Source: WTJO01 sp965660165 (GTDB lineage Bacteria; Pseudomonadota; Alphaproteobacteria; Puniceispirillales; Puniceispirillaceae). From it: 64,000 nucleotides of DNA. Within the stretch, counting starts at the first letter, position 1. Each line of letters opens with the position of its first letter. Location: NCBI GenBank assembly GCA_965660165.1, contig CBFHYU010000004.1, forward strand, positions 1-64,000, written 5' to 3'. The notes beneath the pieces are model-generated. The model searched no databases. It was not told where the DNA came from and saw only the letters and a program-made list of their open reading frames with translations. Of the stretch, positions 9,223-17,337 are shown in pieces. The position numbers and the translations under genes were made by a program.

Positions 9223-10146
9223 ATGCATCCAGCAAAATCAATTATCTTTTTTACTACCAGCTCAGGTGCAGGCTTTGGTCTGATGTTCGTGATAAGCCTA
9301 ATGCTTACGATTAGCCCTGCCAGTGTTTCAGCTGTTTTTATACTAGCCTCACTTCTGGCAATCATCCTTGCATCTGCTGGACTGTTTTCTAGCCTTCTTC
9401 ATTTGGGTAATCCGCAGCGTGCATGGCGTGCCCTCAGCCAATGGCAAAGCTCATGGCTATCTCGTGAGGGTGTGCTGGCGATGGTAACGCTTGGGCTGTT
9501 TTTTATCTGGCTTTATTTTCTGATGATCCATAGCACCCTTATCATTTGGTTGAGCGCTCTAATTGCGATATTTGCCGCCTCTACCGTATTTGCGACTGCG
9601 ATGATTTATGCCCAACTTCGGCCTGTACCGCGCTGGCATACCGTGTTGACACCACTCAGCTATCTTGGCTTTGCGCTATCTAGCGGTGGTGCGCTTTTGC
9701 TTATGTTTATGCCTCAGGCAGGGCTTTCACCATTTGTGCTAACAGCGATTGTTCTGGCTTGGGTGATTAAGCTGGCATGGTGGCTTCGAGCAGATAAAAC
9801 ACAACGTGGCGGCACTGCAGGTAGCTCGATGAAAACAGCAACTGGCCTGACAGAATTTGCAGAAATCAAACTTCTGGAACGCCCGCACATGACAAAGAAT
9901 TATCTGATGAAAGAAATGATGTTTTCTATCGGTCGAAAACATGCGCGGCGGTTGCGTCAAATTGCCATTATTATTGGCGGTATTTTGCCTGTTGCACTGA
10001 TTGGGCTTTCTGCTGGAAATCTGACGCTTGGGCTGTTTCTGGTAGGAGCTGCATCACTTGCCCATTTGCTTGGGTTGCTAGTAGAAAGATGGTTGTTTTT
10101 TGCTGAAGCTGAACATGTAGTCGGCTTTTATTACGGGCATAATTAA
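9223..10146 (+). CDS. soeC: Sulfite dehydrogenase membrane anchor SoeC (DmsC-like)
   Basis: This 307-residue protein has about eight hydrophobic segments and the DmsC-family N-terminus (MHPAKSIIFFTTSSGAGFGL, then SLLHLGNPQRAWRALSQWQSSWLSREG). DmsC-type subunits hold the catalytic pair at the inner membrane and exchange electrons with the quinone pool. A long soluble loop around residues 190-235 contains a TKNYLMKEMMF segment that is also typical. It is the last gene of the soeABC operon; an 11-bp terminator-like hairpin follows 37 bases after the stop. Confidence 0.82.
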   Translation: MHPAKSIIFFTTSSGAGFGLMFVISLMLTISPASVSAVFILASLLAIILASAGLFSSLLHLGNPQRAWRALSQWQSSWLSREGVLAMVTLGLFFIWLYFLMIHSTLIIWLSALIAIFAASTVFATAMIYAQLRPVPRWHTVLTPLSYLGFALSSGGALLLMFMPQAGLSPFVLTAIVLAWVIKLAWWLRADKTQRGGTAGSSMKTATGLTEFAEIKLLERPHMTKNYLMKEMMFSIGRKHARRLRQIAIIIGGILPVALIGLSAGNLTLGLFLVGAASLAHLLGLLVERWLFFAEAEHVVGFYYGHN

Positions 10147-10182
10147 CATATGCTGTAATCCACATTTAATTCTGGATATATC

Positions 10183-10221
10183 CGCCCTTATCAGCTTTGT
10201 TTGATAAGGGCGTTATTATAG
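10183..10221 (+). terminator. Rho-independent terminator after soeC
   Basis: An 11-bp perfect stem (CGCCCTTATCA at 10183-10193 and TGATAAGGGCG at 10202-10212) encloses an 8-base loop and is followed by a T/A-rich tail. It lies between the soeABC operon and the convergent aminotransferase gene, so it most likely ends the soe transcript and may also serve the opposite strand. Confidence 0.75.
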
Positions 10222-10292
10222 CGATGACATGGCAGAGGGAATTTGGCTCAAAAATCCAGAGGAAAATAGGCAGGTTTGTGCGCTTGGAAGCG

Positions 10293-10310
10293 TTGGCAGG
10301 CGATTGCCAA
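10293..10310. repeat. Short inverted repeat TTGGCA-N6-TGCCAA
   Basis: Two 6-base arms, TTGGCA (10293-10298) and TGCCAA (10305-10310), are separated by six bases in the 250-base gap between soeC and the convergent aminotransferase. It looks like a dyad protein-binding site (the TTGGC-N-GCCAA style is common for LysR-type or NF-I-like sites) or a weak hairpin. It is at the 3' ends of both neighbours, so a regulatory role is not obvious. Confidence 0.35.
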
Positions 10311-10397
10311 TTCTGACATATTGACCACGATACAGCTAATATTCTGAAGCGCTACTAATTAAAGTAGCGATACTTACCAACGATATGCCGATGCCCC

Positions 10398-11711
10398 TTA
10401 TAGATGTTGATCTAGCGTCTTTCTGAATCTGTCGATGATTTCATCAATATGAATTTTCTCAGCGACAAAGGCAGGGGCTAAAATAGCATTATCGCCCGTG
10501 AATTTTACATGAAGGCCATTCCAGAACATATCTTTTTGAAGCTGTGTGCCTCTGCGGCCAGCCGCGCCATCATGTTTAATCTCAACACCCGCCATCATGC
10601 CATATCCTCTCAGATCGCCAACCAGCTCGTGATCTTTCAGCGACCAGACAGCATCAAGGAAATATTCTGACATATTGGCTGCGCGTTCAAATAATCCTTC
10701 CTCTTGATAGATTTTCTGAGTGGCGATACCAGCTGCGCAGGCTGCAGGGTGCGCTGAATAGGTGTAGCCGTGAAAAAATTCAATCGCATTCTCAGGGGAT
10801 GCATTTGTTACTGTCTCATAAATCTCATCTTTGACAGCTACTGCGCCCATTGGAATAGCGCCATTGGTTAATGCTTTAGCCATTGTGATGATATCGGGCG
10901 TTACGCCGAATGTTTCTGAGGCAAAAGGCTTACCTGTTCTGCCAAAGCCAGTAATCACCTCATCAAATACCAGCAAAATATCATGCTCATCACAAATTTC
11001 ACGAAGCCGTTTCAGATAGCCTATTGGCGGTACAATTGTACCTGTTGAGCCTGCAATAGGTTCAACAAATACAGCGGCAATAGTTGACCCGCCATAGGTC
11101 TCACAAATGCGCGCTAAATCTTCTGCTAACTCAGCCCCTGTTTCAGGTTGACCTTTTGTAAAGGCTTGCTCAGGGGTAAGGGTGTGACGCATTGTAACAA
11201 TATTTGGCAAGGTAACAGGGAAGGTTTCTCTGTTCTTGACCATGCCAGCAAGTGATACACCGCCCATATTAACCCCATGATAGGCGCGCTCTCTGCTAAC
11301 AAAGCGCAAACGTTGGCTATTGCCTGTTGCACGATGATAGGCCATTACGATCTTCATGGCTGTCTCGACTGATTCAGAACCTGAATTCACGAAAAATACA
11401 TGGTTCATAGGCTCAGGCAATAGCCGTGATACACGCTCTGCCAGCTCAAATGAGCCTGGATGACCTAGCTGGAAATGAGGCGTATAATCATTTTCAAGCA
11501 TCTGTTTATACACAGCTTCTGCTATTTCTTTTCTGCCATGCCCTGCTGGTGTACAAAACAGGCCAGAAGAGCCATCAATCAATTTGCCGCCCTTATAATC
11601 CCAGCAATACATACCATCTGATTTTACCACCAGACGTGGATTAGCTTTGAAATCTCTATTTGCCGAAAACGGCATCCAGTGATTTTCAAGTGAATTGACA
11701 TCAAAAGGCAT
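10398..11711 (-). CDS. Omega-amino acid (beta-alanine/taurine)--pyruvate aminotransferase, class III
   Basis: This 437-residue PLP enzyme closely follows the omega-amino acid--pyruvate aminotransferase pattern: HWMPFSANRDFKANPRL at the N-terminus, FVNSGSESVETAMK for phosphate binding, ERAYHGVN, LLVFDEVITGFGRTG for the PLP-binding aspartate, and the lysine in MAKALTNGAIPMGAV. Known enzymes of this type use beta-alanine and also accept taurine or hypotaurine with pyruvate. It lies divergent to xsc across a 388-base regulatory gap, so I infer that it makes sulfoacetaldehyde from taurine. Classical Tpa differs at the N-terminus, so the symbol tpa is withheld. A role in beta-alanine or GABA use is the main alternative. 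Confidence 0.82.
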   Translation of the reverse strand: MPFDVNSLENHWMPFSANRDFKANPRLVVKSDGMYCWDYKGGKLIDGSSGLFCTPAGHGRKEIAEAVYKQMLENDYTPHFQLGHPGSFELAERVSRLLPEPMNHVFFVNSGSESVETAMKIVMAYHRATGNSQRLRFVSRERAYHGVNMGGVSLAGMVKNRETFPVTLPNIVTMRHTLTPEQAFTKGQPETGAELAEDLARICETYGGSTIAAVFVEPIAGSTGTIVPPIGYLKRLREICDEHDILLVFDEVITGFGRTGKPFASETFGVTPDIITMAKALTNGAIPMGAVAVKDEIYETVTNASPENAIEFFHGYTYSAHPAACAAGIATQKIYQEEGLFERAANMSEYFLDAVWSLKDHELVGDLRGYGMMAGVEIKHDGAAGRRGTQLQKDMFWNGLHVKFTGDNAILAPAFVAEKIHIDEIIDRFRKTLDQHL

Positions 11712-11964
11712 GTCTACCTCCCTAGCAGAGTTGAAACAAAAACGAACTATTGCATCATTATTATTGCCTGAAACTGTCTTACTTTAATAGCGCTTGTCAA
11801 TCACAATTCCACAAGTTGCAAATCTGTACCCTTAAACCGTCAGTTTAATGGTAAATTCTGTCGGTTTTCACCAATTATCATTTACGCAAATGTTTTGATA
11901 TTCTGGGTATATGCAGTGTGCATGATGCTGAATTTCCTAGCGTTTGATGAGTGCGGTGGCTAGC

Positions 11965-11984
11965 TTTTCACAATCTGGTGAAAA
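11965..11984. promoter_or_regulatory. Dyad-symmetric candidate operator upstream of xsc
   Basis: Seven-base arms TTTTCAC (11965-11971) and GTGAAAA (11978-11984) are perfect inverted repeats with a six-base spacer. The site lies upstream of the putative xsc promoter and within the gap shared with the aminotransferase, so one bound regulator could act on both. The binding protein is unknown. Confidence 0.4.
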
Positions 11985-12010
11985 TCCTGTCTGCTTGCAT
12001 TGGAATTTCT

Positions 12011-12040
12011 TTGATTTTTAGATGGGTTTTTCAGTATAAG
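12011..12040 (+). promoter_or_regulatory. Possible sigma-70 promoter of xsc
   Basis: TTGATT at 12011-12016 and TATAAG at 12035-12040 are separated by 18 bases. This would give a leader of about 50 bases before the xsc ATG, which is preceded by an AGGGGA ribosome site. The match is reasonable but is by eye only. Confidence 0.4.
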
Positions 12041-12099
12041 AGTGAGACAAATTCTTCAAAATATAAATTTTCGCGCTTGTTAACAGGGGATAGATTGAT

Positions 12100-13878
12100 A
12101 TGAAAATGACAACAGAAGAAGCCTTTATCAAAGTGCTTCAACGACATGGGGTAGAACATGCCTTCGGGATTATTGGTTCTGCGATGATGCCTATCTCTGA
12201 TTTGTTTCCTGAAGCAGGCATTACCTTTTGGGATGCGGCGCATGAATGTAATGCAGGCATGATGGCAGATGGTTATACACGTGCATCTGGCAAGCTATGC
12301 ATGATGGTTGCCCAAAATGGACCAGGCATTACAAATTTTGTGACACCTGTCAAAACAGCCTATTGGAATCATACCCCATTATTGCTGGTTACACCGCAAG
12401 CAGCCAATAAGACAATTGGTCAGGGCGGCTTCCAAGAGGTTGAGCAAATGGCGCTTTTCAAAGATATGGTTGCCTATCAAGAAGAAGTGCGAGATCCCTC
12501 TCGAATAGCTGAAGTGCTAAATCGTGTTATCACTCAGGCAAAACGCCTAAGCGCGCCCTGCCAGATCAATGTGCCTCGTGATTATTGGACACAAGTCATT
12601 GATATTACACTGCCTGAGATGATGGATTTTGAGCGTCCATCAGGGGGTGAAGATGCGATTAGCGAGGCTGCAAAATTGCTGTCTGGAGCGAAATTCCCCG
12701 TAATTTTGAACGGTGCTGGTGTTGTCATCGGAAGCGCTATTCCAGAAGCGATGGCACTGGCAGAACGGCTTGATGCGCCTGTATGTTGTAATTATCAGCA
12801 TAATGACGCATTTCCTGGTTCTCATCCGCTATTTGCAGGACCTCTTGGCTATAATGGCTCAAAAGCTGCGATGGAACTTATTTCAAAAGCAGATGTGGTG
12901 CTGGCACTTGGCACACGGCTAAATCCGTTTTCAACATTGCCAGGCTATGGCATTGATTACTGGCCACAAAATGCCAAGCTGATTCAGGTTGATATTAACC
13001 CTGACAGAATTGGTCTTACAAAACCTGTTGCGGTTGGTATTGTGGGTGACGCCAAAAAAGTTGCTAGTGCAATAAATGAAAAGCTAGCCGCAAATGCTGG
13101 TGATGCTGGACGTTCTGAGCGTACATCGCTTATTGCGCAGACTAAATCATCATGGGCGCAGGAACTAACTTCGCTAAACCATGAAGATGATGATCCTGGT
13201 ACAACATGGAATGAGCGTGCGCGCACCAGAGAGCCAGAAAAGATGAGCCCACGTATGGCATGGCGTGCCATTACCTCTGTATTGCCAAAAGAAGCTATCA
13301 TCAGCTCAGACATTGGTAATAATTGCGCAATTGGCAATGCCTATCCTACGTTTGAAGAAGGGCGTAAATATCTAGCGCCAGGTCTGTTTGGGCCATGCGG
13401 TTATGGCTTTCCTGCCATTGCTGGCGCTAAAATCGCAAAGCCTGACGTGCCTGTTGTGGGCTTTGCTGGTGACGGCGCCTTTGGTATTTCAATGAATGAG
13501 ATGGTTTCGGTTGGTAGAGCAGAATGGCCTGCTATCACCATGGTAATTTTCAGAAATTATCAATGGGGCGCTGAAAAGCGGAATACTACCTTATGGTTTG
13601 ATGATAATTTCGTTGGCACCGAGCTTGATTTAGACGTCTCATATGCAGGTATAGCAGAGAAATGTGGGCTTAAAGGGGTTCAGGTCTCTACTATGGATGC
13701 ATTATCAGCCGAGCTAGATAAAGCAATATCTGCCCAGATGAAAGATAACCAAACCACCTTTATCGAAGTAGTGCTTAATCAGGAATTAGGTGAGCCATTT
13801 AGACGGGATGCGATGAAAAAGCCAGTGAAGGTTGCTGGTATTGATGCATCTGATTTCCGTCCACAGGTAGTGGCATAA
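12100..13878 (+). CDS. xsc: Sulfoacetaldehyde acetyltransferase
   Basis: This 592-residue thiamine-diphosphate enzyme converts sulfoacetaldehyde plus phosphate into acetyl phosphate and sulfite, the committed step of taurine and other C2-sulfonate degradation. The N-terminal MKMTTEEAFIKVLQRHG, the GIIGSAMMPISDLFP segment, and QAANKTIGQGGFQEVEQMALF with HECNAGMMADGYTR are those of Xsc rather than of acetolactate synthase or oxalyl-CoA decarboxylase. The C-terminal ThDP motif GDGAFG...NYQWG is intact. Length fits the family. The pta gene follows at 23 bases, as in many taurine operons, and the transaminase lies divergently upstream. Confidence 0.93.
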   Translation: MKMTTEEAFIKVLQRHGVEHAFGIIGSAMMPISDLFPEAGITFWDAAHECNAGMMADGYTRASGKLCMMVAQNGPGITNFVTPVKTAYWNHTPLLLVTPQAANKTIGQGGFQEVEQMALFKDMVAYQEEVRDPSRIAEVLNRVITQAKRLSAPCQINVPRDYWTQVIDITLPEMMDFERPSGGEDAISEAAKLLSGAKFPVILNGAGVVIGSAIPEAMALAERLDAPVCCNYQHNDAFPGSHPLFAGPLGYNGSKAAMELISKADVVLALGTRLNPFSTLPGYGIDYWPQNAKLIQVDINPDRIGLTKPVAVGIVGDAKKVASAINEKLAANAGDAGRSERTSLIAQTKSSWAQELTSLNHEDDDPGTTWNERARTREPEKMSPRMAWRAITSVLPKEAIISSDIGNNCAIGNAYPTFEEGRKYLAPGLFGPCGYGFPAIAGAKIAKPDVPVVGFAGDGAFGISMNEMVSVGRAEWPAITMVIFRNYQWGAEKRNTTLWFDDNFVGTELDLDVSYAGIAEKCGLKGVQVSTMDALSAELDKAISAQMKDNQTTFIEVVLNQELGEPFRRDAMKKPVKVAGIDASDFRPQVVA

Positions 13879-13901
13879 CACCAAACACACATATTGAGGG
13901 C

Positions 13902-14852
13902 ATGATGGCACAAGACGGATTTATATCTCGTGACTGGGCTTCATGCCCTTCTTCTTTGCTAGAGGCGGCACAGACAGCAGGGGCAAAAACATTGCTTGTT
14001 GTGGGGGCTGGTGCCAGCTTGCCCATGCAATCCGCCTTTCAGGCGTTTCAAGCACAAATTGCCCATCCGCTTCTTGTTGGCAATGTCGCAGATATTCATC
14101 GCGAGGCTGACATACTTGGCTGGTCATTAACAGATGATATGATTATTTCGGCAGAAGGTGAGAGAGGCGCAGCAGAAATAGCGGCTCAATATCTCAAAGA
14201 TGATATCGCTAATTCAGGCCAGATTGGCGCTGTGATGAAAGGGCAGCTTCATACTGATATATTTATGGGGGCATTGCTTGATAAGTCAGTAGGGGTGCGC
14301 ATTGGCAATAGGCTTGTGCATATATTTGCTATTTTTCCGCCTGATGGCGGCACGCCTGTGATGGTTTCAGATGCGGCTGTGAATGTTGCCCCTGACCAGA
14401 AAACAAAAGAGCAATCTCTTATTCAAATGACATTGATAGCTAAGGCATTAGGCATATCAAGACCAAAGCTGGCTGTGCTAAGTGCAACAGAAACACCCAT
14501 TGCCTCAATGCCCGCCTCAATAGACGCAGATGCGATAGCCAGATGGGGGCAACAGCATATTGCAGACGCAGATATTGAAGGACCGCTATCATTTGATTTG
14601 GCCTTATCTGAAGCCTCAGTTGCGATTAAGGGGATGTCAGATAGTTTGGTGGCAGGGCGCGCCAACGGGCTGTTAGTGCCAGAAATTGTGTCAGGCAACA
14701 TTTTATATAAAGCGCTTGTATATGTTGGGGGCGGATGTGCAGCAGGAGTTGTTCTTGGCGGTAAATTGCCTATTCTGCTTACATCACGCGCAGACCCCCC
14801 GCAGGCGCGGCTTGCCTCAATTGCGCTTGCATCTATAATGGCTGCACACTAG
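13902..14852 (+). CDS. pta: Phosphate acetyltransferase, short form
   Basis: This 316-residue protein of the phosphate acetyl/butyryltransferase family turns acetyl phosphate from Xsc into acetyl-CoA. Family features include the MKGQLHTDIFMGALLDK segment, VMVSDAAVNVAPD, EGPLSFDLALSE, and a C-terminal SGNILYKALVYVGGGCAAGVVLG. The N-terminal P-loop-like and DRTGG domains of long enteric Pta are absent, as is usual in alphaproteobacterial xsc-pta pairs. Either ATG of the ATGATG at 13902 could be the start. It is in the xsc operon and converges on the dehydrogenase gene with only 4 bases between stops. Confidence 0.87.
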   Translation: MMAQDGFISRDWASCPSSLLEAAQTAGAKTLLVVGAGASLPMQSAFQAFQAQIAHPLLVGNVADIHREADILGWSLTDDMIISAEGERGAAEIAAQYLKDDIANSGQIGAVMKGQLHTDIFMGALLDKSVGVRIGNRLVHIFAIFPPDGGTPVMVSDAAVNVAPDQKTKEQSLIQMTLIAKALGISRPKLAVLSATETPIASMPASIDADAIARWGQQHIADADIEGPLSFDLALSEASVAIKGMSDSLVAGRANGLLVPEIVSGNILYKALVYVGGGCAAGVVLGGKLPILLTSRADPPQARLASIALASIMAAH

Positions 14853-14856
14853 CGCC

Positions 14857-17334
14857 CTATAATTTTGTGCGTTCAGATCGTGGGTCATAAAGCGGCTTTA
14901 GGCTAGCTTCAGCTGAGATAATATTACCAGCAACATCAATATGATAAGTTGATGCCAATATGTCACTAGCGCTTTCTTCTGCACTGCATGGCACATAGCC
15001 AAGCCCAATCGCACCGCCTAGATAATGGCCGTAATTGCCAGAAGTCAGATAGCCCACAATATGGCCATCTCTGATGATAGGCTCATTATGATATAATAGC
15101 ATTTCTGGATCTGATAGCTTGAACTGGACAAGCCGTTTTTCCAACCCATTTTGCTGTTTCTGAAGCACGGCGCCTCGACCAATAAAATCACCAAATTTAG
15201 ATGCTTGCTTGTCTGTCTTTACAGCAAAACCAAGCCCTGCCTCAAGCACATGATCTTCATCTGATATATCATGCCCAAAATGCCGAAAGGCTTTTTCAAT
15301 GCGGCAACTATCTAGCACATGCATACCACACAGCGCCATATTATGGGACTGGCCTGAAAGATGGATAGCATCAAATACATGTTCAGCCATTTCTGAGCTG
15401 ACATAAATCTCCCAGCCAAGCTCGCCAACATAAGACACCCGATGCGCTCTGGCCATAGCCTGTCCAATATGAATGGTTTGAGCCGTGCCAAACCCGAAAT
15501 CAGCATGTGCAAGTGACTGGTCAATAAGCGGCTGTAATATATCTCTGGCACGAGGTCCCATCACCGCAATTACAGCTTCTGATATGGTGGTATCTAGGGC
15601 AAAGCAATGCGCATCTTCTGGAATATGGCGTTTTAGCCAGCTTAATTCGCGTCTGATGGTCGCCGCAGGGGTTACGATGAGATATTTATCTTCTGCCAGC
15701 CGTGTGACTGTAACATCAGCCTCAATCCCGCCCGCCTCATTCAGCCATTGCGTATAGACAATTTTGCCAATCTCAACCGCGACATCATTGGCACAAATAA
15801 GTTGCAATACGGCTTCTGCATCTTTGCCCACAAGCGTAATTTTGCCAAAGGTAGATAAATCAAACAGGCCAGCTTGATTGCGGACGCTAAGATGTTCTTG
15901 TTGCGCATAGTCAAACCAGTTCTGGCGTTTCCAGCTATATTCATAGGCTGGCGCAATCCCTTTATCTAGCTGATCTTTGGGCAGAAACCAGTTAGCACGC
16001 TCCCAGCCAAAAAGCTCACCAAAACAGGCGCCATGTTCCGCCAGCCTGTTATGTAATGGGGTTTTGCGTATGCCTCTTGAGGTAGCGAATTGGCGATAGG
16101 GGAAATGATCTGCATATAACAGCCCTAACGTCTCGCTTACTCGTTCTGACAGATAATGCCGATTGCTTTGGAAGGGGTGAACACGCCGAATATCCACATC
16201 CCAAATATCCATTTGAGGGCGGCCGTTATCCATCCATTGTGCAAGCGCCATTCCTGCGCCACCAGCAGATTGAATGCCAACTGAATTAAACCCTGCCGCC
16301 ACAAAAAACCGCTTTAATTCAGGAGCTTCACCTAGCATATAGCGATCATCTGGCGTAAAGCTTTCAGGCCCATTGAAAAAGGTCTGGATACCTGCTTGTT
16401 CAAGCACTGGCAGGCGATGTACTGCACGTTCTAAAATAGGTTCGAAATGTTCAAAATCATCTGGCAAGGTTGTAAATTCAAACTCATCTGGAATCCCATC
16501 ACCCCCCCATGGCTTGGCTACAGGTTCAAACGCACCAAGCAAAATTTTGCCAGCATCTTCTTTATAATAAGCACATTCATCTGGCACGCGAAGTACAGGT
16601 AAATTCCGCTCAAGTCCATCAATTTGTTCAGTAACAATATAAAAATGCTCACACGCATGAAGCGGCACAGATACGCCTGCCATCTGTCCTATCTGACGCG
16701 CCCACATACCGCCGCAATTTACCACATAGTCTGCTTTTATGGTGCCAAAAGGGGTTGTTACGCCCTGAACTTGTCCATTTTCTGATAGAATATCTGTAAC
16801 CGTGACGCCTTCAATGATGGTTGCGCCCATTGCACGAGCGCCCTTTGCTAAGGCTTGGGTGATATTAACAGGGTCTGCTTGTCCATCTTTGGCCAGATAG
16901 ACACCGCCTTTGACATCAGATACATTAAGCCCTGCATATTTACGAACAATTTCTGATGCTGAAATTTCGTCAATCTCAACCCCAAAGGCGCGCGCCATTG
17001 CCGCACCTCTGCGTAATTCTTCTAGCCGTGCCTCTGTCAGCGCAACTGTGATAGAGCCATTCTGCTTAAAGCCTGTTGCAACCCCTGTTTTGGCTTCTAG
17101 ATTGGCATATAATTCTTGCGAATATTTTGCCAGCCGTGTCATGTTTTGGGTGGCACGTAACTGCGCAATCAGGCCAGCTGCATGCCATGTGGTACCACTT
17201 GTGAGCTGTTTTCGTTCCAAAAGTACAATATCTGTCCAGCCAAGCTCAGCAAGGTGATAGGCAACTGAACAGCCAATAACACCGCCGCCAATAATTACAG
17301 CTGATGCATGCGAGGGAAGAGAGATGTTAGCCAT
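14857..17334 (-). CDS. Dimethylglycine/sarcosine dehydrogenase-like FAD-GcvT fusion (second of pair)
   Basis: The 825-residue protein has an N-terminal FAD-binding DAO domain (VIIGGGVIGCSVAYHLAELGW, then TSGTTWHAAGL with the histidine that bears covalent FAD in this family), an FAO middle domain around residues 370-430, and a C-terminal GcvT-like tetrahydrofolate-binding domain (GELGWEIYVSSEMAEHVF, CGMHVLDSCRIEKAFRHFG). Such enzymes demethylate dimethylglycine or sarcosine and load the formaldehyde onto tetrahydrofolate. It sits 3 bases after its paralogue and is surely co-transcribed with it. Which methylated amine each copy uses cannot be told. Confidence 0.83.
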   Translation of the reverse strand: MANISLPSHASAVIIGGGVIGCSVAYHLAELGWTDIVLLERKQLTSGTTWHAAGLIAQLRATQNMTRLAKYSQELYANLEAKTGVATGFKQNGSITVALTEARLEELRRGAAMARAFGVEIDEISASEIVRKYAGLNVSDVKGGVYLAKDGQADPVNITQALAKGARAMGATIIEGVTVTDILSENGQVQGVTTPFGTIKADYVVNCGGMWARQIGQMAGVSVPLHACEHFYIVTEQIDGLERNLPVLRVPDECAYYKEDAGKILLGAFEPVAKPWGGDGIPDEFEFTTLPDDFEHFEPILERAVHRLPVLEQAGIQTFFNGPESFTPDDRYMLGEAPELKRFFVAAGFNSVGIQSAGGAGMALAQWMDNGRPQMDIWDVDIRRVHPFQSNRHYLSERVSETLGLLYADHFPYRQFATSRGIRKTPLHNRLAEHGACFGELFGWERANWFLPKDQLDKGIAPAYEYSWKRQNWFDYAQQEHLSVRNQAGLFDLSTFGKITLVGKDAEAVLQLICANDVAVEIGKIVYTQWLNEAGGIEADVTVTRLAEDKYLIVTPAATIRRELSWLKRHIPEDAHCFALDTTISEAVIAVMGPRARDILQPLIDQSLAHADFGFGTAQTIHIGQAMARAHRVSYVGELGWEIYVSSEMAEHVFDAIHLSGQSHNMALCGMHVLDSCRIEKAFRHFGHDISDEDHVLEAGLGFAVKTDKQASKFGDFIGRGAVLQKQQNGLEKRLVQFKLSDPEMLLYHNEPIIRDGHIVGYLTSGNYGHYLGGAIGLGYVPCSAEESASDILASTYHIDVAGNIISAEASLKPLYDPRSERTKL

Positions 17335-17337
17335 CTT

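Larger units (their letters stand above)
11712..12099. promoter_or_regulatory. Divergent regulatory region between the aminotransferase and xsc
   Basis: This 388-base gap has no convincing gene on either strand. It is AT-rich and must hold promoters for both divergent genes. On the xsc side a possible sigma-70 promoter is seen at 12011-12040. A dyad (TTTTCAC, six bases, GTGAAAA) lies at 11965-11984, about 60 bases upstream of the expected xsc transcription start, a reasonable place for an operator. A second TTTTCACC occurs near 11866. No taurine regulator gene lies in the window. Confidence 0.5.

Noticed and set aside
5594..10146. Respiratory DMSO/TMAO reductase
   Set aside because: The catalytic subunit has no Tat signal, the cluster-binding pattern and neighbouring xsc/aminotransferase genes fit cytoplasmic SoeABC better. 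Not fully excluded without a phylogeny.
10291..10312. Sigma-54 promoter in the soeC/aminotransferase gap
   Set aside because: TTGGCAGGCGATTGC resembles -24/-12 but the GG-GC spacing is 9 rather than 10, and the site is between two convergent gene ends; better read as an inverted repeat.
12100..13878. Acetolactate synthase or oxalyl-CoA decarboxylase
   Set aside because: General ThDP fold only; the Xsc-specific N-terminal and QAANKTIGQGGFQEVEQ-type segments plus following pta decide for Xsc.
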